The position numbers were made by a program, and so were the translations under genes. DNA of 8,314 nucleotides from JBBQBQ01 sp038317685 (GTDB lineage: Bacteria; Desulfobacterota; Desulfuromonadia; Desulfuromonadales; DDH964), in assembly GCA_038317685.1 (NCBI GenBank), contig JBBQBQ010000156.1:1-8314 (forward strand). Direction: 5' to 3'. Of the stretch, positions 1 through 6,074 are shown one piece after another (position 1 is the stretch's first letter; the number at the start of each line of letters is the position of its first letter). The notes beneath the pieces were generated by a model that was not told the origin of the DNA, did no database searches, and was given only the letters and a program-made list of their open reading frames with translations.

Positions 1-883
1 CGTGGGCATTGACGAAGGCCAGCTGCCCCGGGAGACAGCCGGCGGCCCCCAGGGCCTCGGCCAGCGCCCGGCGCAGCCCGGCCCCTTCCGGATGGGGAGC
101 GGTGAGGTGGTGGGCATCGCAGGCCGAGCCATAGCCGGCCAGAAAGGCCCGGGCCCGCCCCGGCCGCCGCAGCTGCAGGGCCTCGCTCTCCAGGACCAGC
201 AGCGCCGCCCCCTCGCCGAGATTCAGGCCGCGCCGCTGCCGGTCGAAGGGGCGCACTCCTTCCGGGGAGGTGATCATCAGGGAGATGAAACCGTTGTAGG
301 TGATGCGGCCGAGTTCTTCGGCGCCTCCCGCCAGGACCAGATCGCAGACGTCGCTGTGCAGCCATTCGGCGGCGAGGCCGAGAGCATCGGTGCCGGAGGA
401 ACAGGCATTGACCACTGTCTGCAGGGGACCGCTGAACCCCCACTGGCGCGCCACCGCGGAGGCCGCGTTGCTGCCGAGATAGCGCCGGATCGGCAGGAGC
501 GGCGACCGGATTCCCCGGCACCACTCCCCGTAAAAGTCCTCGTTGTTCATGGCGCTGCCGACGGTGGTGCCGAGGCAGACCCCGACCCGCAGCCCGGCCA
601 GCGCTTCCGGCGTCCAGCCGGCATCGGCAAGGGCGGCGGCAGCGGCGGCCCGAGCCAGGCGGGTGGTGCGCAGTTCCTCCGGGTCTTCCGGAAGATCGGC
701 CGGGAAGAAAGCTTCGGGGACCTCAAAGACCGGGTAGGGTTCCGGGTGACTGGTGGCGAAGCGCACCGGGGGCGCGGGGCGGCGGCGGCCGGCGAGCATG
801 CTCTCCTGGCAGTCCGCGAGAGTTGCCCCGGCGGCGCAGAGGCAGCCCACGCCGGTCACCGCGATGGCGCCCCGATTCTTCAT
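1..883 (-). CDS. Beta-ketoacyl-ACP synthase (FabF/FabB-like), N-terminal 294 residues
   Basis: The gene starts at ATG 881-883 and leaves the window at position 1, so it is partial at the 3' end. Reading the minus strand gives 294 codons without a stop, beginning MKNRGAIAVTGVGCLCAAG, the typical KS start. Other conserved blocks are RVGVCLGTTVGS (99-110), the nucleophile elbow VVNACSSGTDALG with Cys161, LVLAGGAEE (182-190), RPFDRQRRGLNLGEGAALLV (211-230) and DAHHLTAPHPEGAG (256-269). The last residues VNAH are where family members have the first catalytic His (H294). The second His lies beyond the window. It is therefore a probably active condensing enzyme, different from the KS at the other end. 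Its start overlaps the ACP stop as ATGA with little Shine-Dalgarno, suggesting coupled synthesis of ACP and KS. In aryl polyene clusters a second KS (ApeR-like) plays a similar part; chain preference cannot be judged here. Confidence 0.93.
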   Translation of the reverse strand, partial: MKNRGAIAVTGVGCLCAAGATLADCQESMLAGRRRPAPPVRFATSHPEPYPVFEVPEAFFPADLPEDPEELRTTRLARAAAAAALADAGWTPEALAGLRVGVCLGTTVGSAMNNEDFYGEWCRGIRSPLLPIRRYLGSNAASAVARQWGFSGPLQTVVNACSSGTDALGLAAEWLHSDVCDLVLAGGAEELGRITYNGFISLMITSPEGVRPFDRQRRGLNLGEGAALLVLESEALQLRRPGRARAFLAGYGSACDAHHLTAPHPEGAGLRRALAEALGAAGCLPGQLAFVNAH

Positions 884-1134
884 TTCGACAGTTTGCTCTC
901 GATGAAAGCGGCGAGGGAATTGACCGTCTGCAGCGCCGGCCGCCCTTCTTCCATGTCCTTGATCTCAACCCCGAAGTGCTTCTGCACCAGGACCACCAGT
1001 TCCACCGCGTCGAGGGAATCGAGTCCCAGCCCTTCGCCGAAGAGGGGAGTATCGTCGGCGATTTCCTCGGGGGCGATATCCTCCAGGTTCAGTTCATTCA
1101 CCAGCATCTGCTTGAGTTTGTCCTTGATCGACAT
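880..1134 (-). CDS. Acyl carrier protein
   Basis: A complete 84-residue acyl carrier protein, close to the usual 75-90. It is small and acidic with the expected four-helix pattern. The phosphopantetheine attachment site is Ser40 in GLGLDSLDAVELV, matching the family signature (D-S-L plus hydrophobic helix II). It would carry the growing chain as a thioester for the adjacent condensing enzymes and perhaps present it to the radical SAM enzymes. It is more likely dedicated to this cluster than the housekeeping AcpP: it sits between an acyltransferase and a KS, and its sequence differs from the usual AcpP signature (GADSLDTVELVMALE). Its ATG lies within the 3' end of the acyltransferase gene with AAGGAG 8 bases upstream, and its TGA overlaps the next KS start as ATGA. 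Confidence 0.95.
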   Translation of the reverse strand: MSIKDKLKQMLVNELNLEDIAPEEIADDTPLFGEGLGLDSLDAVELVVLVQKHFGVEIKDMEEGRPALQTVNSLAAFIESKLSK

Positions 1135-2104
1135 GGTCTTGACTCCTTGTTGGTCGATCCGGGCGGCCGGACCCGGTCACGCCGGCCTCCGTTTCCGCCC
1201 ATAGATCGTAGAAATTGAAAAACTGGTACGGGTAGAGTTTGGTAAATTCCTCCAGGGCCGCCGCAAACTGCCGTGCGTAAGGGGCAAAGGCCTCGGCCTT
1301 CCGTCCCAGCCCCGGGGGCACCCGGATGATCCCGTCGAGCCGCAGCCGATAACTGGCGACCCCGGTCTTGGCGGAGAGGAGGATGCCGATCGGCGCGCCG
1401 CTGGCCGAGGCGAGTTTGTAGGCGCTGATCGGCAGGACCATCGGCGCCCCCAGAAAATCGACGGCGATGCCGTTACGGTCGCTGCCGAGGAGCCGGTCCC
1501 CCATGACCGACAGAATTTCACCCCGTTTGAGAACCGCCAGCATCTCCAAGGAGCCACCGAGGAAACCCCGCGGATCGATGATCTGAAAGGGCGCCTCGCC
1601 GCCGCTGTGTTCAAAATAGTGGCGGTCGATATCCCCTTCTTCCCGCTGCATCAGCAGATGGACCGGCTGGTGCAGATGGGACAGGGCCGCCAGCGCCGCC
1701 TGCCAGCAGCCGACGTGGGCGGTGACCAGGATCAGGCCCTTCCCTTCGGCGAGAACAGCGAGGAGTTCCCGGCGGCCGCCCAGATCGACCGGCGTCGAGT
1801 CGGGACCGAGGATTCCGACCACCGCGCGGTCGACGAGGGCCTGACCGAGTCCGTAACTGAGCCGGAAGCTGTGGCGCAGCAGCTGCCAGCCCCCGGCCCC
1901 GGGAAAACGCCGCCGCAGGTACGGCTCTCCCTTGCGCCGCTGGTCGGGACGCAGCAGCACATAGTAGAGGACAACCGGGTAAAGCATCAGGTAAGCGGCC
2001 CGGCGCCCGCCCAGGCGGATCAGCCCATAGAAGAAGCGATGCTGCCAGGCGGCGCCGATGCTGCGGCTGCTCCAGCGGCCCGCCCCCCCTTCACCCTTGG
2101 CCAC
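1094..2104 (-). CDS. LpxL/HtrB-like lysophospholipid-type acyltransferase
   Basis: A 336-residue protein starting at GTG (2102-2104). It belongs to the LpxL/HtrB (lipid A acyltransferase-like) group of the LPLAT superfamily. An N-terminal membrane-associating helix lies at about 35-52 (AAYLMLYPVVLYYVLL). The catalytic block is LILVTAHVGCWQAA (124-137), with His130 in place, followed by SVMGDRLLGSDRNG (199-212), the position of the second conserved acyltransferase motif, and VLPISAYKLASASGAP (223-238). The usual HX4D/E reads HX4Q here (Q135), which may be a subfamily trait or reduced activity. Acyltransferases of this type sit in aryl polyene and related clusters and are thought to attach the product to a lipid anchor; that role is inferred. 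It overlaps the glycosyltransferase by 14 bases. Its last ~30 residues are polar, rich in Gly/Arg/Asp/Gln, and run 41 bases into the ACP gene. Confidence 0.88.
   Translation of the reverse strand: MAKGEGGAGRWSSRSIGAAWQHRFFYGLIRLGGRRAAYLMLYPVVLYYVLLRPDQRRKGEPYLRRRFPGAGGWQLLRHSFRLSYGLGQALVDRAVVGILGPDSTPVDLGGRRELLAVLAEGKGLILVTAHVGCWQAALAALSHLHQPVHLLMQREEGDIDRHYFEHSGGEAPFQIIDPRGFLGGSLEMLAVLKRGEILSVMGDRLLGSDRNGIAVDFLGAPMVLPISAYKLASASGAPIGILLSAKTGVASYRLRLDGIIRVPPGLGRKAEAFAPYARQFAAALEEFTKLYPYQFFNFYDLWAETEAGVTGSGRPDRPTRSQDHVDQGQTQADAGE
1143..1148 (-). promoter_or_regulatory. Ribosome binding site AAGGAG for the ACP gene
   Basis: AAGGAG on the minus strand, 8 bases before the ACP ATG (1132-1134), lies inside the end of the acyltransferase reading frame. 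A near-consensus site here could allow high ACP expression independent of coupling. Confidence 0.65.
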
Positions 2105-3260
2105 GGCGTTCCCTCACCAGGCCCAGGGCCAGTCCGTAGATCGTCCCCCCGACCAAAAGGGCCAGCAGCGGCCCGAGCAGAAGGGAGCCGATCAACCACT
2201 CCAGAAGCCGCTCCAAACCCTGGTAGCCGAGGGTCTCCAGCGAGATCTCGGTCAGAAACCGGCCATGGCGCAGGAAATAGCCGGTTTCGATGCAGAGGGC
2301 CGGGACCAGCGGCGGCATGCAGATCTGGCTGGCGCCGATCGCCGCCACCTTGTTGAGGCGGAAAAACCCCGCCGCCAGCAGGATGGCAATGGTATGCATG
2401 GCGACCAGCGGCACCGCGCCGAGGAAGACGCCGACCGCCCCGGCGGCGGCCAGCTGCCCCGGCGAGGTATTCTCGGTCAGCAAGGTCCGCAGCGACTGAA
2501 TCGGCCGCAGCACGCTGACCCGCAGCGGCGCCGCCCCGGCTCCGGCCAGACGGTGATGGGGCCAGGGGAGAATGGAGCGCGCCGTGAGCCTGGTGTTGAG
2601 GAGCGTCAGCCGCAGGTTGTCGCGAAACCCCCGAAAGTGGGAGATGCGCTCGCCGGCGGGCGGATAATGTACCGAAATCGGCGCTTCGCGCAAGGGAATT
2701 CCGGCCCATGACGCCTTGACCAGGACTTCGACCTCGAAGGAATAGTGACGGTCGCGCAGGGGCAGACCCTCCAGAACCTCCAGGGGATAGATCCGAAACC
2801 CGCTCTGGGTGTCGCCGAGGGTCGAGCCGGTCTGCAGCCGCAGCCAGAAGTTGGAGAAACGCCGGCCGAACTTCGACGAGCCTGGAACATTGGCGGCGCT
2901 GAAGTCCCGGGTGCCGACGACGATCGCCAGGGGCTTTGCGGCGAGGACAGCCAGCAGCTTCGGCAGGTCGGCCGGGTCGTGCTGGCCGTCGGCGTCGATG
3001 GTGGCGAGATGGGTCATCCCCAGCCGCCGCGCCTCGGCCGCCGCCGTCAGAATCGCCGCCCCCTTGCCGCGGTTGACCGGATGGCGCAGGATCCGCACCG
3101 GCAGCCCGGCGAGGGTCGCGGCGCCGCCGTCGTTGCTGCCGTCGTCGACGACCAGGACCTCGGGGTGGACGGCGAGACAGGCCTCGACCACGCCCCGCAC
3201 TGCGGCGGCGTGGTTGTAGAGGGGGATGAGGACCAGCAGCCGCACCCCGTCAGTGGCCAT
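2091..3260 (-). CDS. Family 2 glycosyltransferase fused to C-terminal DUF2062 membrane domain
   Basis: A 389-residue protein from the preferred ATG. Residues about 6-230 form a GT-A glycosyltransferase of family 2: LLVLIPLYNH (8-17), EVLVVDDGSNDG (34-45), PVNRGKGAAI (61-70) and TIDADGQHD (87-95), whose Asp residues form the nucleotide-sugar/metal site. GDTQSGFRIYPLEVL and FEVEVLVKA follow, as in dolichyl/polyprenyl-phosphate sugar transferases. Residues about 255-380 match DUF2062: ENTSPGQLAAAGAVGVFLGA, then hydrophobic segments around 272-300, 308-330 and 355-385, predicting an inner-membrane anchor with the catalytic domain in the cytoplasm. The probable role is adding a sugar to a lipid, either the operon product or a polyprenyl-phosphate; the acceptor is unknown. 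GT2 and acyltransferase genes also occur in aryl polyene clusters. The ATG at 3260 is chosen over one at 3296: a GGGGAGG lies 6 bases upstream, and the extra prefix SAAAGASGRQT lies inside the preceding gene and does not look like GT2. Confidence 0.9.
   Translation of the reverse strand: MATDGVRLLVLIPLYNHAAAVRGVVEACLAVHPEVLVVDDGSNDGGAATLAGLPVRILRHPVNRGKGAAILTAAAEARRLGMTHLATIDADGQHDPADLPKLLAVLAAKPLAIVVGTRDFSAANVPGSSKFGRRFSNFWLRLQTGSTLGDTQSGFRIYPLEVLEGLPLRDRHYSFEVEVLVKASWAGIPLREAPISVHYPPAGERISHFRGFRDNLRLTLLNTRLTARSILPWPHHRLAGAGAAPLRVSVLRPIQSLRTLLTENTSPGQLAAAGAVGVFLGAVPLVAMHTIAILLAAGFFRLNKVAAIGASQICMPPLVPALCIETGYFLRHGRFLTEISLETLGYQGLERLLEWLIGSLLLGPLLALLVGGTIYGLALGLVRERRGQG
2111..2115 (-). promoter_or_regulatory. 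Ribosome binding site GAGGG supporting a GTG start
   Basis: GAGGG (within GGTGAGGG) on the minus strand lies 6 bases before the GTG at 2102-2104. It supports GTG initiation for the acyltransferase, whose conserved N-terminal segment lies upstream of the first internal ATG (codon 40). Confidence 0.55.
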
Positions 3261-4710
3261 CGTCTGCCTCCCCGATGCGCCGGCTGCTGCGGACAAAGCG
3301 CAGAAAACTCCCCAGATTGCCGGCGAAGCGCTTCCAGGAGTCGGGGGACTTCCAGAGCATGGCGATATAACCGAGAAGCACCGAAGGGCGCTGGAAATGC
3401 CGTTTGTAGAAAAGGGCGAAGAACTCCTCCAGCCGCTCCCGGGTCATGCCGTGGGGGACGAACTGAAACTGCATGCAGTCCATCTTCGGCCAGTCCTCGT
3501 CGAACTCTCCCAATTCCCGAATCTTTTCATAGAGCGGGGATCCGGGAAAAGGGGTGAACTTGGCCAGGTTGAAGTCGTCAATGGGGAGGGAGTAGACGTA
3601 GTCCATGGAGCGCTGGATGCTCCCCTCGGTCTCCCCCGGAAGGCCCATCATCAATAGCCCTTTGGTGCGGATGCCGGCGCGTTTGATGGTCCGGATCTTC
3701 TCCGCCAGCATCTCCAGGTCGGGGTTCTGGCGGTGCTGGGCGAGCAGCTCCTCGTCGCCGGTTTCGATCCCCAGGCTCGCCATCCAGCACCCCGCCGCCT
3801 TCATCTGCCGCAGCAGGTCGAAATCGATGTGCTCGGCGCGCACCGCGCAGTTGAAAGTCATCCCCAGGGGCCGATCGATCATCAGCCGGCAGAACTCCTC
3901 GACCCGCTTGCGGTTGAAGGTGAACTGGTCGTCGTAGAAGTTGACGTGGCGGATGCCGAAGCGTTGCTTGAGGAAGGCGAGGTGCCGGTACAGGTAGTCG
4001 GCCGAATTGAAGCGGAAGGTGCGCTGGAAGACCGAACGGTCGCAGTAGCTGCAGGCGTAGGGACAGCCCCGGCTGGAGATGCAGCTGGTATTCGGCGCCT
4101 GCGGATAATTGAAGATCGGCAGCCGGTAGGCGCCGGGGAAACCGGCGAGCTTCTCATATGCCGGAAACGGCAGGGAATCGAGTTCGATCCCCTTGGGACG
4201 GTAGCCGGTGAACGCCGCCTCACCCCCCTGGCGATGGACCAGACCGCCGATCGATTCGGCCCCTTCCCCACCCGAGGCGACCAATTCGGCCAGGGTTTCC
4301 TCCCCTTCGCCGACGACTGAAAAGTCGACCGCCGGATAGTCCCGCAGCACCGCCTCTTTCAGGGCCGAGACATGGGGACCGCCGAAGACGCTGCGGACCT
4401 GCGGCAGTTCGCTCTTCGCCAGCTCCGCAAGTCGGACCCCGTCGAGGAAGCTGGAGGTGGTGCAGGAGAAGCCGACGAAGGCCGGGCGCACGCTCCGCAG
4501 CAGCTCGCGCAGCACCCCTTCGCTGTCGGGGTGGGCGTGACAATCGACCAGGTGGGCGCTGATCCCCCGCTCTTCCAGATAAGCGGCCATGCTCGCCAAC
4601 CCCAACGGCGGCATGAGGTTGGCAACCCGCGAGATGTCCCGGCCGGCCGCCTCGGCCCGGTAGCCGAGGGGATGGACCAGGATCACGCTCTTTTGGTCGA
4701 GGCGGGCCAT
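3250..4710 (-). CDS. B12-binding-domain radical SAM protein (third of three; BchE-like architecture)
   Basis: A 486-residue protein with the classic B12-binding plus radical SAM arrangement. In the N-terminal domain (about 5-160) are LMPPLGLASMAAYLEERGI (32-50), FGGPHVSALKEAVL (109-122) and DFSVVGEGEETLAEL (129-143). The radical SAM core has SSRGCPYACSYC, giving C216, C220 and C223 in CxxxCxxC, followed by HVNFYDDQFTFNRKR (255-269), SLGIETGDEELL (312-323), GLLMMGLPGET (351-361) and FTPFPGSPLYEKI (385-397). It shares this architecture with BchE, HpnP and many uncharacterised lipid or cofactor enzymes. The chemistry (methylation versus cyclisation) cannot be assigned. It starts 2 bases after the second radical SAM gene, with GGAG 6 bases before the ATG, and its 3' end overlaps the glycosyltransferase start by 11 bases. 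It is clearly not a recent copy of its two neighbours: the three share only superfamily motifs. Confidence 0.9.
   Translation of the reverse strand: MARLDQKSVILVHPLGYRAEAAGRDISRVANLMPPLGLASMAAYLEERGISAHLVDCHAHPDSEGVLRELLRSVRPAFVGFSCTTSSFLDGVRLAELAKSELPQVRSVFGGPHVSALKEAVLRDYPAVDFSVVGEGEETLAELVASGGEGAESIGGLVHRQGGEAAFTGYRPKGIELDSLPFPAYEKLAGFPGAYRLPIFNYPQAPNTSCISSRGCPYACSYCDRSVFQRTFRFNSADYLYRHLAFLKQRFGIRHVNFYDDQFTFNRKRVEEFCRLMIDRPLGMTFNCAVRAEHIDFDLLRQMKAAGCWMASLGIETGDEELLAQHRQNPDLEMLAEKIRTIKRAGIRTKGLLMMGLPGETEGSIQRSMDYVYSLPIDDFNLAKFTPFPGSPLYEKIRELGEFDEDWPKMDCMQFQFVPHGMTRERLEEFFALFYKRHFQRPSVLLGYIAMLWKSPDSWKRFAGNLGSFLRFVRSSRRIGEADDGH
3267..3273 (-). promoter_or_regulatory. Ribosome binding site GGGGAGG deciding the GT2 start
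   Basis: GGGGAGG on the minus strand is followed by a 6-base spacer and the ATG at 3258-3260. It is the strongest such site in the window and sets the start of the glycosyltransferase 12 codons inside the longest open frame. Confidence 0.7.
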
Positions 4711-4712
4711 GG

Positions 4713-6074
4713 TCAGCTCCGTTCCCGACGGGGGAAGCGCACCAACTGGTCCCAGAGGATGCCACGCCAGCCGAAGCGCTGCAGAACCGCCAGCTTCGCC
4801 TGCCCTGACGAAGGCGGGAAGATGCGGTTGCGGCGATGCTTGAAGGCCCGGAGGATTTCGCTGTGCATCGCCTCGATGTCGAGCCCCGGGGCAAAGTAGT
4901 GGGCCGGTTTGAGGAGGGGATCGGCGGCCTTGATCACCCCTTCGGCGACGGCGCGGCGATGCACGCCGGTCCCGGGGAGGATGCGGATGCCCGAGAAGGC
5001 GAAGACCACGGAGGCGCCGAGACGCTCGATATTCTGCAGTCCCTCGGCCACGCTGGCGGCGGTCTCGCCGGGGCCGCCGAAGATAATGAAGTGTGCGCAG
5101 GGGAGCAATTCATCGAGACAGGCGGCGTTGGCGGCTTCGGCCTCGGCGAAGCTGAAGCCTTTGTCGAGCCCGGCCAAAGTCGTGTCACTGGCGGCATCGG
5201 TGCCGAATTCCACCGCCTCCAGTCCGGCCCGCTTGAGCAGGGCCAATTCCTCCCGGGTCACGCCTTGGGGCCGGAAGTAGGCGCTCCAGGCGAGCCCCAG
5301 ATTCCGGCGGATCAGCTCCTCGGCGAGAGTCAGGTGGGCTCCGCCCGGATCGTTGAAGACCGAATCGGTAAAGAAGACCCGCTGGACCTTAAAGTCGCGC
5401 TGCATCCGCTCCAGTTCGTCGACGACCGCGCGCGGTTCCCGGCAGCGGAAGAACGTTCCCTCGATGGCCGGATAGGTGCAATAGGCGCAGCCGAAGGGGC
5501 AGCCGCGCTTGGTCTGAAGGTTGAGCAGACCGCTCTTGCCTTGATAGAAGTCGACCAGTTCGGGAACCCGCAGGGGAGTTCCGAATTCGGCCCCGGACAG
5601 GGGCCGCCCGCTGGAGCGGGTCAGGGCCGGGACCGGGCGCCCGGCGGCCAGGGCCGCCACCAGCTCGCAGATGGCCCGCTCCCCCTCCCCGACCACGCCG
5701 TAATCGGCGCCGAGGTAGGCGAGAATCTCCTCCGGCATGATGGTGAAGGCCGGTCCCCCGACGACGATCGGCGCCGGGCTGAGGGTGCGCAGCAGCGCCA
5801 CCATTTCCCGGGCCTGGCCAAGATACCAGTCCTTCTCCCCGCTGAGGGAATCGACGTTGTCGATGTTGCGCAGGGAGTAGCCGATCACCTCCGGGCCGAA
5901 GGCGGCGAGCTCCGCCGCCAGGCGCTCCTCATCGCGGCCGCTGGCGAGGAGATCGAACTGCCGGACCTCGTGCCCCTGGGCGGCGAGCGCCCCGGCAATC
6001 ACCGCCATCCCCAGGGGGTAGACCGGGTACGGTTCCAGTGTGGTGTTGGAGGAAAGGAGGAAAACCCTGCTCAT
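4713..6074 (-). CDS. B12-binding-domain radical SAM protein (second of three; lipid/ladderane-type)
   Basis: A 453-residue protein. The B12-binding fold spans about 1-140: the start MSRVFLLSSNTTLEPYPVYP, then LGMAVIAGALAAQGHEV, then IVVGGPAF (103-110) and DYGVVGEGERA (124-134). The radical SAM core carries KRGCPFGCAYC, with C192, C196 and C199 as CxxxCxxC, then VFFTDSVFND (233-242), EFGTDAASDTTL (289-300) and FGGPGET (332-338). The N-terminal PYPVYPLG signature is, from memory, typical of B12/radical SAM proteins found near lipid-biosynthesis (ladderane-type) gene sets; a model search should confirm this. Function is inferred as modification of an acyl chain; neither substrate nor product can be read from the sequence. 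The ATG at 6074 overlaps the preceding stop in an ATGA, with only a weak Shine-Dalgarno sequence, so translation is probably coupled. All core motifs look intact. Confidence 0.88.
   Translation of the reverse strand: MSRVFLLSSNTTLEPYPVYPLGMAVIAGALAAQGHEVRQFDLLASGRDEERLAAELAAFGPEVIGYSLRNIDNVDSLSGEKDWYLGQAREMVALLRTLSPAPIVVGGPAFTIMPEEILAYLGADYGVVGEGERAICELVAALAAGRPVPALTRSSGRPLSGAEFGTPLRVPELVDFYQGKSGLLNLQTKRGCPFGCAYCTYPAIEGTFFRCREPRAVVDELERMQRDFKVQRVFFTDSVFNDPGGAHLTLAEELIRRNLGLAWSAYFRPQGVTREELALLKRAGLEAVEFGTDAASDTTLAGLDKGFSFAEAEAANAACLDELLPCAHFIIFGGPGETAASVAEGLQNIERLGASVVFAFSGIRILPGTGVHRRAVAEGVIKAADPLLKPAHYFAPGLDIEAMHSEILRAFKHRRNRIFPPSSGQAKLAVLQRFGWRGILWDQLVRFPRRERS
4717..4720 (-). promoter_or_regulatory. 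Ribosome binding site GGAG for the third radical SAM gene
   Basis: GGAG on the minus strand sits 6 bases before the ATG at 4710, within the last codons of the upstream radical SAM gene. It supports that start. Confidence 0.55.

Noticed and set aside
2..1204. 400-codon open frame on the plus strand
   Set aside because: It lies antisense to the KS, the ACP and the acyltransferase end, all of which have clear family motifs. Its product is low-complexity and rich in Gly/Ala/Arg with no recognisable domain, as expected of antisense frames in GC-rich DNA.
3258..3296. Upstream ATG at 3296 for the glycosyltransferase
   Set aside because: The ATG at 3260 has a strong GGGGAGG at a proper distance, and the GT2 fold begins a few residues after it. 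The longer prefix would overlap the radical SAM gene by 47 bases.
4534..4545. DCHAHP in the third radical SAM protein as a canonical cobalamin-binding DxHxxG
   Set aside because: It lacks the final Gly and lies after the second strand rather than in the first loop, where the motif belongs. Most B12-radical SAM proteins lack the motif, so this is probably coincidence.
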